Positions 35,561 to 46,752 of a stretch of DNA of 64,000 nucleotides are shown piece by piece. The translations under genes were made by a program, and so were the position numbers. The stretch comes from Otis tarda (lineage: Eukaryota; Chordata; Aves; Otidiformes; Otididae). Position 1 is the first letter of the stretch. Every line of letters begins with the position of its first letter. The DNA lies in the NCBI GenBank assembly GCA_026413225.1, contig CM048552.1, positions 186,034,053 through 186,098,052 on the forward strand. The letters are read 5' to 3'. Under the pieces are notes generated by a model, which was not told the DNA's origin, ran no database searches, and saw only the letters and a list, made by a program, of their open reading frames with translations.

Positions 35561-37499
35561 GTGATATTTGCTCTTTCCCAAATATTTAAATGCAGAGTTA
35601 CCCTGTGGTGACAGGCCAGGGCTTTAGAGTGTTTGTGAGCATGAACTGCACAGATATTAAATGTTAGCAGAGAGCAGGCTGGAAAGATTTTGTGAATAGG
35701 AGCCATATCTAAATTCCAGGCGGGGCCGGCCGTTGACCCTCATTTCTGCTAGATCCGAGTGCCGTCTCTCAGTGCCTCGGCAAAGGGACACACATCTGTC
35801 AGGTGTGGCTGGTCCTCTCACCCAGCTGGCCACCCGGGAGAGAATTGCATTAGGAGCCCCACGGTGATGTTTATGAAGGGTTGGCTTTCAGCATTTTGGT
35901 GGGCTTTAGTTGTTACGCCCACACGGCATGTTGGGAAACGAAAGGTAGCAATGCAGTTTGCATGCAGGGGTATGAAGATTTGTGGTTATTCCTGCTTTTA
36001 TGGTCTTAGGTGGTTATTAGCTGCAGCAGGCTTGCTATGGCCTCCAGCTTGGCAATTCTTCTGCCTTCGGGAAACCGCACCAGGGGCAGGCGTGCTCTCC
36101 TCCCACCCTGTTTTTGTGTTATGTCTTGACTGCCTCTTCCATCCAGGGGCCATCAGAAGTCCTGCTTAGATGGACCTTTGGCCTGGCACAGTAAGGCTGT
36201 CCTCATTTTCCTGCCTCTTGGATTTTGCCATCTTGAACCTGTCCTCTGCCTCTTGCAAAATTTCCAAATAGGAAAACGTGGAAAAGAGATACAGGGACCT
36301 GCTGATGTCTGTGTGGTCTCTGCTGGTGCAGAGAGTAAAAAAGAGACCTCATGGGCTGTGCAGCAGCCCTGAGGGATGCAGAGGGAAATGTACTGTCACA
36401 GCACACAGCTTTACAGGGGGTTTCAAAATGATGAGCTCCTCCTTCGAGTGTATCCTCCCTGTTTATCCTTCACCCTGGTCTGTGTGTTTTTCCCAGCAGC
36501 AGAGGATGGAGGGGAGGGCTTGGGGCACTGCAGCCCCGTGCCGGTCCTGCTACAGGCTCAGCGCTACAGAAAGCTACTCCAGCAAAGCTGAGTGACTCGT
36601 TCCTTCACCTGGAACTGTGTACTTCTTTCAGACATTTAACTGGATAGCCCACTGCATTAAGCTTGGCAGCACGCTTTAGTGGGCTTTTGAGGTGATGCCT
36701 GGCGGTGCTTGCACAGCGTACATGAACAAGGCATGGTGTTGCAGGGCTGGGGAGCAGCACACACGAAGCCATGACAACGAAACCATTAGGCACCCATTAA
36801 CAGGCTGGATCTGATTTTGCAAAATCTGCCCAGATCTTTGGCTTAAGCCTCGCAGAGGTGTGATGCAGGCTGAATATCAAGTAGAGCTGAGTTATATAAT
36901 GTTTTACAGTGACTGGTAAGATTGATGACCTGGAAAATAGGATTTGGCACCACTGCTGGCAATTGATGAGTGTGCTGCTGCTCTGTGCAGGTAACAGGGT
37001 GGGTCTCTTGGCCAGGCTGTGTCTACCTCAGGTCCTGGCTTGGGTTTGCTCATTCCCTACACTGATGTACCTCCTGACTTCAGACTGACCTTCTGTCCAT
37101 GTGAGGATGTTTTCCCCCTTTCTGTAAGCATCTTGTTGGACACTTCTCAGTGGCCTGAAAAAGGGGACAGACTGCATCCACATGAAGTTTGTGGATGGTA
37201 TGGAACTTGGTGGGGGGATGCACTTTGGAGGTCCTGCCCAGCCTGAGTGCTGCTCTAGCTCTGTAAGTCAGCAATATTGTGCTTGCTGCGCAAAATGAGA
37301 GTTTGTATTTTACAAGGCAAATCAGTGCTGTCCTAATTGGAAGTCCAGAGCACCAGGGGATAGGTGAAGCGTTACTTCTGAAATCCTCTGGGGAATTCTG
37401 GGGTTTGCTTCCCAGTCCAAGTACCTTGCCAAAACAAATCAACTCAGGCTTAACCATAGGTCTGCATCTTAGAGTTCACAGGAAACGTTAACTCCTGAT
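35561..37499. other. Intergenic DNA, no gene recognised
   Basis: The open frames here (up to 136 codons at 35759-36169) overlap alternatives on both strands and have no recognised motif. Confidence 0.5.
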
Positions 37500-37626
37500 T
37501 TACACGGCCACGAGCAGGAACCAGATCACACTTTTTGTCTATCAGCCAGGCTTCATGGACTACATCTGGACCAGGTGACCTCCACAGCTCCCTTGTATCC
37601 TCAGCCACTCTGTGATTCTGCGATTG
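37500..37626 (+). mobile_element. CR1 LINE 3' end, decayed
   Basis: CTGGACCAGGTGACCTCCAC at about 37570, then GCTCCCTTGTATCCTCAGCC and the CR1-type tail CTCTGTGATTCTGCGATT. This is the usual end of an old CR1 copy in sense orientation. The 5' limit is approximate. Confidence 0.7.
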
Positions 37627-37919
37627 TATTTACTTAGCACTTTCTCACAGAAAGCACTCATTATATTGTACAATACTCTGTTACAAAAGTCCAGTGCAAA
37701 TACCAACTCATGGATGAAAAACAAGAGGAACGAATGAAATGATAGGAGAGAAAGAGCTGGGCAGGAGGGTTTGTAAAGGGCTCAGCACTGTCAGATATTT
37801 CAATGATAGTGAATTTCTATCACTTATCCTCAGTCCAGATCTGACACCTGAGCAACATAAAAATGCACAGCAAAAATCCTGTAAGTGCAGAGTTTTTCAG
37901 TCCCCTTCAGAGTGAGCTT

Positions 37920-38570
37920 CAACAGGGGAGTGTTGGTGGATGAGAAGCTCAACATGAGGTGGCAATGTGCGCTTGCAGCCCAGAAAGCCAACTTCATCCT
38001 GAGCTGCATCAAAACCAGTGTGCCCAGCAGGTCAAGAGAGGTGATTCTGCCCTTCTACTCTGCTCTGGTGAGACCCCGCCTGGAGTACTGTGTCCAGCTC
38101 TGGAGCCCTGATCATAAGAAGGACACGGACCTGTTGGAGAGAGTCCAGAGGAGGGCCATGAAGATGATCAGAGGGCTGGAGCCCCTCTCCTATGAGGACA
38201 GGCTGAGAGAGTTGGGGCTGTTCAACCTGGAGAAGAGAAGGCTCTGGGAGACCTTACAGCAGCCTTCCAGTACCTCAAGGGGGCCTACAGGAAAGATGGG
38301 AAGAAATTATTTAGCAGAGCCTGTTGTTATAGGAGGAGGGGCAATGGTTTTAAAATAGAAGGAGGTAGATTCAGACTTGATATAAGGTACATGTTGCCCA
38401 GAGAGGTGGTGGATGGCCCATCCCTGGGCCCCGTTCAAGGCCAGGCTGGATGAGGCTCTGAGCAACCTGATCTGGTTGAAGATGTCCCTGCTCCTTGTAG
38501 GGGGGTTGGACTAGATGACCTTTAAAGGTCCCTTCCAACCCAAACCATGCTATGATTCTATGATTCCATG
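37920..38570 (+). mobile_element. CR1 LINE 3' fragment (RT C-terminus plus 3' UTR)
   Basis: A 5'-truncated copy of about 650 bp. Its first part still translates (frame 37885-38358) with CR1 words such as [51 protein letters not shown] and [19 protein letters not shown], the region downstream of the RT catalytic core. The 3' part follows the CR1 order GAGAGGTGGTGGATG ... GGTTGGACTAGATGACC ... AGGTCCCTTCCAACCC and ends in the octamer tail CTATGATTCTATGATTCCATG. It is non-functional by truncation and was inserted a few hundred bases after an older CR1 end. Confidence 0.93.
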
Positions 38571-41500
38571 CCTCCATCTGTATAAAGAAGTTGTTACAGG
38601 AGCATGAAAAGTTGGAAGCAGACAGACCATCATAATTAACCCCTAATTACTGCTGTGAATACATAAATATTCCAATAAAAATAAAGAGTGATTTCTATCT
38701 AAAAGCATTCTCCAATTCCTTTTGGTCATAAGAGTATATTACAATCAGTAAAATAAATATGTAAAGGCAAAAAACCTAATTGGACCCTACAGGGAGCTCC
38801 ATCTCCTTGGGATGCTCTGCCGTGGTCTACAGGGTGGGAGGCATCCTCCGAGCTGTGCTGGGACCCTGCAGTTTGTGGTGCTGCGATCCTCCCCCTCCTT
38901 GGCATTTCACCATGCCTGAGGAAGAGCTGGGCAGCGGGGGTCTTGGCAGCCATCCCAGCTACCCACAAGGCCAGTGGCAGATGTGGGTAGCAGCCCTGTA
39001 CATCTGGGAGGCTCCAGATTTCAGCATCCAGGTACTCACCAACTGTGGTCAAGTTGCTGTCTCTTGTAAAGCTGTGGTCCCTAAGCCCTGCTGTAAAAGG
39101 GTGTTACAACACGTTGTATCTATTAAAAAAAAAAAAGAAAAAAAGGGAAAGGAAAAAAGAGTAGGGTGTATTACAATATTACAATCAGGAAAATAAATTC
39201 AGAAGTGTATGAATTCCTCCAGGGAAAGGTGATGATCATTTTAGTTTTACTAGCGTTGCATACACTGCTGGCTCTATTTAGAAAGTGGTAGGGGGTTGCC
39301 TTGTCTCCGTTGCTATTCATATTACCTGAGCATTTCCCACAGAGCAGATGCGGCTTTGCAATTGTGTTTTACTTTTCATTTTTTCCTCCCTGGGCCACTG
39401 GGAAATCACTGCAGAAAGCACACAGCTGCGCACACGCACGCCCGAGCACGGCGTGCGGCAGGGGGCAGAGGCCAGCCCTGCCCCGGAGCTGGGGAGCGGG
39501 GGCATCCCGGAGCCAGGTGCCCGCCGCATCCCGGAGGGAGTCTGCGTGCAGGGGGATTCACACTGGAGGCTTAGCCCTCCCCTGTAAGAAGAAGGTTCAG
39601 TGGCAAGTTAAATTCCGGAGATGGTGAATTCAGCCAAATACAGACCCCATTTCAAATGGCTGCAAGAAAATAATGCAGTAGCTTTCTTCTGCTGACATAA
39701 CTCATGGCATATCATCGGAGATCTCAGGCTGTACCCAGCTCTCCTGACCTCTGCCCTGTGCTTTTTGGGGAGTTTTGCAGAGCATCTTGCCAACAGAGGA
39801 GGAGGAGTAGTGTCTTTTGGCTTCTCAGGTCAGATGCCATCCCCAAGAAGAGCACCTCATCCTGAACTATGGCACCGCTTGCAAGATCAGCCATCCTGCA
39901 GAAGCTACCGCTTTTGCCTGGTCCATGCATGACGACAGCTCTGGCTCCCTCTCAGCGGCACACCTGGAAGACAAGAGGTGACCAAGACTACATGGACGAG
40001 GAGTGGGAAGAGAGAGAGGTCCACAGGATGGTAAAGGTGACATTTGTGGAGATCAATGGTGCAGTCACTGCTGTGGCATCCTTTGCAGACTGGGCTGGCT
40101 CTGGAAAGCCACTGGGCAGCCAGGCAGCGCAGGCACCATTACCAGGTCTTCTGCAGTCTTTTTCCAGCCTGGTCCCTCAAAAGGTATTTCTCCACAGTGT
40201 TTTTGGACACCATTACCTTCAACTTTCCTGGCAGGGCACACAATGCCCATGTTTCCTAGCCTAGCTGATGCTGTGCACACAGCTCAGGACCTACATGGCA
40301 CTGTGCAAAACTGGACTCACTGTGCAAGCCCTGACTCAGCTGGGTTTTTACTTTTGAAGCTGTTCAAAATGATCACTTCAAATGCCACCTATGCAGCGGC
40401 AGAAGGGCAGTAACATAGGACTAAGAGGCAATATGAAGTCCAGGACAGCAGGTCGACATCTCCCGCTCCTTTACAAAGCCGCTGGCATGTTGGACCAAAA
40501 GCAGCAGGCTATTGCTTTCTGCATTGCTTTCTCCTCCACCTTTTTTACCTTTGGCATCAACTCTCCCTGCCTCTGGCTACCCTGGCAGCCCTCAGGAAGC
40601 CCTGACAGCTGCAGCTGGCATCTCCTGGCAATACCCTAACACTCCAGATCCATATCTGCTGACTTTGATTGATTCTTCCAGCACCATTTCTGAGGCCCCA
40701 GAAATAATAATTGTGAGTTGTCTGCAAGCAAAGGAGCAGTGTGAGGACTCATTAAGAAAAACATTGAAAATAAAGGTCAAAAAAAAAAAAAAAGCCTAGG
40801 ATGTGTCTTCTGGCACATTGGAAGGAGCCAGATCTGTGCGGAGGTGCATGGAAAGTCACAGTGGGAGCTGGCAAAGGCAGCTGAATTGCAAGCGTCATTG
40901 GGTTGAGCAGGGTCCCAGAGCCACCAGCAGACTCAAGATGACTCCTCCAGTGAGGGAGGTGTGGATGAAGCATGGGCAGCAGGTACCTAGGCTGCAAATC
41001 AGGGGGCTGCAGGCTGCAAAGACACTGAATGTGCTGAGGATGGGCATGGAGAAAGAGGCAGGAGATACCACCCTCACCAGGGGCTGACCAGGTCCTCGTC
41101 ATTTGTGCTGGCTTCTGCCCCTTCCTTCCCCAGCTCGGTGGATGCTGAGGTCAAAGGCAAAGGTCTGATGCAGAGATCTAGTCTTTGGGCACCATCCAAG
41201 TGAAAGAAGTGCTGCATGGGCCCGAGTTTGTGTAGAAGTGGATGACAATCTGTGTGAAGACTGGAAATAGAGAGCATGAAGGGAGAAGGAAAATGCAGGA
41301 GAAAAGCCTGTGTTTGAGCTGCAGGAGGTCAAAGTGGGGAAAGGCAGGGCCTGCAACAGCAGAACTGGCCCAGGGAGTTTGTCCAACTGCAGGAAAACAA
41401 TCTCTTGAAAACAAAGTTAACCCAAGTCAACTGCTTTGGGGAACCATAGTCCTCCATCCAACATAATCTGTATCATCGCATTTAGGTACAACCTTTAGGC

Positions 41501-43631
41501 CCATCGTTGCCACTCTGATTTATCTTCTTTATAATTAAAAGTAGTTATAGGTGAATGTCTGGTTAATTACTCACATCACATGAGTGCTTTTTCCCACAGA
41601 CTGCGTGACATCCACTGCTGACAGCAAATTGTCCCCTCCCCGATCTTGCCAGCATGAGAGCGAGGAGATTTTGCCCTCGCTCACTTTATGGCGAAGGCAG
41701 ATGGATCTTGTTGGCTTCTGGCGCTCTCAGTGTACCCTCAAGGAAACTCATTTTTAGGGTTGTGCTGCCTTTGAGTGGGTAAGTATTATGAAAACTTCCA
41801 TTCTCCCCTTTAGTAGGAGCTTATTGCGACGCAGGGCATCCTGACTTTCAAATAATAAGGTAACTTGCATCATCACCTAATCAGTTGCCTTAGTAACAGA
41901 TTTCCTAAATTTCCCTGTTGCATTTGCATGTTCATAAGTACAAAAATCAGACGTGGGAGAAGGAAAGGAAACAAAAGAAAATCCAAGGCTTTGTAGGATG
42001 TGCTCTGTGATGGGAAGGCACCTGTAAGGCTGTTTGCCAATCGGCCTGCGCTTTGTGTACTCACCTTTGTCATGTCTGTGGCCCCCTCAGTGACGCAGCA
42101 GCAGCAGGTGTCAGCTGAACTTGGGGAGCCAAGCCTGGAAAATTACTGGCATCCTCCCTGCAGGGTTTGGTGGCACAGAAAGAAATAGATAATGGACAAA
42201 TCTTTGCAGTGGTAACTGCCAACGAGAGCTAAGGCAGGGCTGGGAACCCAACAAAGATGGAATCTACAATTTTAAGAAAGCTTGGAGTAAAAAGCTTTGG
42301 TATGGGGGTACTGCTTATTCAGTGATGCTCAGTTCAGCCAAGGTCACGTCATCAGAGGTCATTTCCCCAGAATTTGCATCAAGCTTTCCAGATAATCTCC
42401 CTGCTCAACCCAGACTCAGACAGCCCCATTTGCACCATCGGAAGAGGGTCTGGTGGTGATGCTTCTTGCCATTTCAAGGGCTTTTCTCCAGGCAGATGCA
42501 CTGCAGCTGAGTAGCTAGTAGCCTCTCGAATCTGACACTGAGCCTCAACAAGAAGCTTCAGCCTTTCTTGAGGGAGCAGCAGATGAGGGACTGTGGAGCC
42601 TGGACCTGGAAAGGCCACCTTTCTTCTCTTTCCTGGCAAGCTTCGCAGTAGAAACATGGGTTGGGACTGACTTGAAGAAAATGATGGGGGAGAGGGTGAA
42701 GGCACCTGGGGTCAGCACTGGGTGCACACAGTTGCCTGCATCCTGGGCCTGGTCGTGATGGCCTGAGAGTAGCAATCCTTGGGGGAAGGAGAGGAGTTTG
42801 TCCATGCGGGCAGAAGCTCTGCTTATCCTACTGGAGCCTGGGGACAGGGTGACAGGCTTCTCCCTGCCCTGGACACATGCAGCTCCAGCCCTCTGGGTCT
42901 GTGTAGCCCCTGCACTCCCCTTCCCTACCCTGTTTGTCCCCAGGGGACATGCTGTGTGGAGGCGCTGGTGGAAAATGGGTTTCTTAGTACTCTCCTTTCC
43001 ACAATTTTTGGAATTGAGGAATCTGCCTTTGAGGAGAGCACTAAGGGCTCCAGTGAGGGTGCTGGACTGTCAGGCAGACTCCCACCTTGCACAGCACTGC
43101 CAGCACTTCGTTTTGAGACCTCCCTCATCGAGAGCAGGCAACTCACAACTATCACAGAGGTATTTCTCACGGTGTAAGCATGCCTCGTTTGATAAGGCTG
43201 GGAACAAGCTCCAGTCAGACATTATAAAGTCCAGCTCGAAGAAGCCATCTCGCTGCACTCGTCCTGATACCACGCAGCGCTGCTCATGTGTGGGATGGGA
43301 GCAAAGGCTACAGTGGGAGGTCAGCAAACACAGCAGATACTTGATCTGGCTCTTGTATCAGGAGCCTTGTTTTTGATCCTCATGTTTAGTCTCGAACTGA
43401 GTAATGTGCATGTGAAAATTAAAGCACGCCTTGCTAAAAGGTGAATGTTGAATACCATGAATTAAGAACGCGCAAAATATAGAGAGCATCATAATTATAT
43501 CATCAGGGAATATCATGTGTACTATGCAATGCTGTGATTCACGGCGTTACAACTAAATAACAGGAGATTTAAAATGTTCTTGGGTTCTCATCTGTAATGT
43601 AGCCCAGTTTAAGGTTATACTTATCAAAATT
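38571..43631. other. Intergenic DNA, no gene recognised
   Basis: Holds an A-rich simple tract near 39124-39160, a short CpG-rich patch at 39420-39560 (listed), an A15 run at 40779-40793, and several 90-190 codon frames (39869-40264, 42798-43376) without recognised motifs. Confidence 0.5.
39420..39560. promoter_or_regulatory. Small CpG-rich patch
   Basis: About 140 bases with a dozen or so CpGs, including GCGCACACGCACGCCCGAGC and GAGCACGGCGTGCGGCAGGG. This is far above the local background but too short for a classical CpG island. It could be a minor promoter or distal element, or chance GC-rich sequence. Confidence 0.25.
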
Positions 43632-43690
43632 ATCAGTGGAAAAACACTTTAGTTCAGACCTTCAGTGGAAAAACACTGTGTTTCAGACCT
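43632..43690 (+). repeat. Tandem duplication, about 30-bp unit
   Basis: TCAGTGGAAAAACACT followed by a TTCAGACC-ending segment occurs twice in a row (about 43632 and 43661), differing by a few bases. Confidence 0.8.
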
Positions 43691-45324
43691 GAGTCACAGA
43701 CGGTCACACCGAGTCAGAGATGAAGGTCTTGCTGGGAGAGCTGGGTGCTGAGACCATGAGCAAGGTCCTGATGCATTTCCAGGAACTCCAGAGCTTGAAA
43801 ATACTGGGGAAAACATTAATGGATCTTTTGGGCACAGCCATGGGAGGTGGGATTATCCTCATTTTACAGATTGATTACTTAAAAACCAATTCCTCAATGG
43901 AAAATGGCAAAGTAGTCCCCGAGCCAGGAGAGCAGTGGGGTGTATCCTTGCCCCTGCTTGGTTTGGCAAAGCTCAGTGCCTTTGGTAACCGGTAACCTCT
44001 GCTTGAACGTGTAGCCCTCTCTCTCTCACAGCAGTGCTTCTCTTTCACACTGCACCAGATAGGAGTGAGTTTTCTTTACATATTGTTAAGAAAGGCTTCA
44101 ACAAATACTCAGTGCCAAGTAGCAGGAATAGTCATCCCCGGGAGTTGCTTTAGTAACTCAGACGCGTATGTGCGGAAGTCGCCTTACACAAGGGCAGGAG
44201 GTGGGAAGTGGAGTCCTGAACCTACTCACCTGTTTCATATCCCAGCGTTGAAAATTGTAAGAAATCATTTTCGTAATCCAGGCAAAAATTTGCCATACAA
44301 AAAAAGACAAAGTGCAAATGCAGGAAATCTTGACAGTATGGGACAGGATTTCCCTGCACATCACACTGAAGGAGGATGCTACACATGCAACGATTAATTT
44401 CTGAAATAAGGCCAGAAATGGATCTGAGTGTAAATAAAGGGAATATTACTACCCGACATTTAAAGAACTTAATGTTTGTATGAATTTTAACAGCTAATTC
44501 AAGAGATAAAGAACCCTAGCTCTCTGCTTTTGTCCATGACAGAAATGCACAATACTGAGAAGGGGAGGCAGGAAGCTGGCATGCAGGTGGACTGCTGATC
44601 TGTGTGGCACCTGCAAGAAGTCTCATGAGGAACAGTACTGGCAGTGAGGTGAGTATTGATGAGCCCTTTGCAGCAATACCTACGGGAAGGCCAGAGATCC
44701 CCGCCTGCGCTGTAGGACCATCCCTGCGGTCACTGCACGGTGGCAGAGAGCCCTGCTGGTGCTCTACCTTCCCACATGGAAAGAGTACCCTGTCTCCACA
44801 GCTGCCAATGTTCAGATTTAGACCTCTGATTAAGAGTTTTCTTACTGCCAGAGATGCTTGCTACTCACTAATCCCTGTTGAGCCTCTCAGTATTAAGCAC
44901 CTTTAATAAATCCAAGCCCTTCTACAGATTCAAGGTGTTTAGTGGCACTGTTGGGCCAGGGAAATGATCTCACTTAGTGACAAAGCTGGCTGTGGATCAC
45001 TGGGTCCCTGGTCCCTTGTTCTGAGGTCTACCAGATTTGATTGAGAAAGTCAGTGGGATTTTGACCAGGTCCCATCATTGCTATTGCCAACACGAGTTAC
45101 AGATATTAAACTGGTGAGGTGATACTCTTCTAGCCTGCTCACAGCCATGGGTGATGTGTTTATCCAAATAGGCCGTAGCATTTGTGGACATGCTAAATCC
45201 ATGAGGAAAGATGCTAGCATAACTGGGCATGTTGGAACTAACAGCTGAGACTGTGTCCTTCCAGCTAGCAGCTGGGTGTGAGGTCTGGGGCCAGGCAAGC
45301 ATGGAGGGAGCATGGATGGTGCTA
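43691..45324. other. Intergenic DNA, no gene recognised
   Basis: Apart from an ancient repeat relic at about 43825-43945 nothing is recognised. Small frames lack motifs. Confidence 0.5.
43825..43945 (+). repeat. Ancient MIR/L2-like repeat relic
   Basis: GGGATTATCCTCATTTTACA followed by GATT and, further on, a CCGAGCCAGGAG-like word reproduces the ATTATCCCCATTTTACAGAT ... GAGCCAGGA order of old amniote short repeats. Recalled from memory; ends approximate. Confidence 0.35.
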
Positions 45325-45849
45325 CTGCATCCAGTTCTGGAGCCTCCCATGGAAGAAGGACATGGACCTGTTGGAGTGAGTCCAGAGGAGGGCCACAAAG
45401 ACAATCAGAGGGCTGGAGCACCTCTACTGTGAAGACAGGCTGAGAGAACTGGGGCTGTTCAGTCTGGAGAAGAGAAGGCTCCGCAGAGACCTTACAGCAG
45501 CCTTCCAGTACCTAAAGGGGGCCTGCAAGAAAACTGGGGAGGGACTTTTGACAAGGGCATGTAGTGACAGGAAAAGGGGTAATGACTTTAAACAGGAAGA
45601 GGGTAGATTTAGATTAGACATAAGAAAGAAATTCTTTACTGTGAGGGTGATGAGACACTTGCAGAGGTTATCCAGAGACGTTCTAGATGCCCCATCCCTG
45701 GAAGTGTTCAAGGCCAGGTTGGACAGGGATCTGAGCAACCTGGTCTAGTGGAAGGTGTTCCTGCCCTGCCCATGGTGGGGGGGCCATGGGGTTGGAACTA
45801 GATGATCTTTAAGGTCCCTTCCAACCTAAACCATTCTGTGATTCTGTGA
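45325..45849 (+). mobile_element. CR1 LINE 3' fragment
   Basis: Starts abruptly at CTGCATCCAGTTCTGGAGCC and follows the CR1 order: GACATGGACCTGTTGGAGTG, GTCCAGAGGAGGGCCACAAA, GACAGGCTGAGAGAACTGGG, CTTACAGCAGCCTTCCAGTA, CCCCATCCCTGGAAGTGTTC, then CTAGATGATCTTTAAGGTCC and the tail CCATTCTGTGATTCTGTGA. It is 5'-truncated like the copy at 37920-38570 and carries stops, so it is inert. Confidence 0.95.
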
Positions 45850-46613
45850 AAAGTTCTTGGTTCCTCCTAGATGTGTAGGGGGAAGTGTGCCACTGCTGCT
45901 GGCTTCATGAACTAATGGGGACTGGGGATGCTGCTCCAGGCAGTACAGTGTGCTGCTGAAGATAAACAGGTGGGAGCATGCAGCCAGCGAGCTGTGTGGT
46001 ATGCCCCAAGGAAAGCCTTCCTGCCTTTCCCCTTGCTCCCAAATTGACCTAGCTGTGGCATCATGCAGGTATCAGAAACTGGAGCCCAGCAAGAGCCTCC
46101 AGAGATTATCCAACAGAAAGACAGAGCTATCTTCCCACAGGCAGCTCTGGGATTGATAGCCAAGGCAAGGGTATCCCAGGTACAAAAGTCCTCAAGGGCT
46201 TTCAACCCCATGCAAAAGCTATATTTGAGTAGTCTTGACCTGAGGACAGCAAAAAGAACAAAAGAGCAATAGATTTCCCCGGGCTTGAGTGAAAGCTATA
46301 GCAGAGCTTTACTGATGAAAAGTAGGCAAGTTAATGGTGCTACACAGAAGCCAGTAGTACTGGCTTTTATTTCACCTCCAAGTTTTTATTTCAAATACTT
46401 TTCAAAGTGTTCCTACAGCTCTCTCTGATGATAAGAAAGGACTCAGGGCCAAGTGCTGCCAAGTCCAACAAGGACATTGTTATTTGGTTGCCGCTGACCC
46501 AAGGCTCTGCTCCAGCCCTCTATTTTCTCACCACAACCCAGTGGTGACTCTGAGGAAAATCCTGCTCACCAGAAACCTACCAAACCATGCACTGGAAATG
46601 TAAAAGTGTCTGT
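45850..46613. other. Non-coding DNA between two opposed CR1 fragments
   Basis: No gene recognised; small overlapping frames on both strands only. Confidence 0.5.
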
Positions 46614-46752
46614 CATAGATCATAGAATCATCGAATGGTTAGGGTTGGAAGGGACCTTCAAAGGTTATCTAGTCCAACCCCCCTGCAAGGAGCAGGGACA
46701 TCCCTGACTAGATAGAGGGACATCCCTGACTAGATAGGGACATCCCTGTCCT
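46614..46752 (-). mobile_element. CR1 LINE 3' end with small internal duplication
   Basis: Reverse complement of a CR1 end: tail TCATAGATCATAGAATCATC, then GGTTGGAAGGGACCTTCAAA, ATCTAGTCCAACCCCCCTGC and AAGGAGCAGGGACATC. The inner part is tandemly duplicated (GGGACATCCCTGACTAGATA units starting at 46695, 46717 and 46737). Confidence 0.92.

Noticed and set aside
39869-40264. 131-codon + frame as a gene
   Set aside because: No recognised domain or gene structure; kept only as a weak retrocopy hypothesis in the findings.
42798-43376. 192-codon + frame
   Set aside because: Overlaps other long frames in both orientations in GC-rich DNA; no family resemblance.
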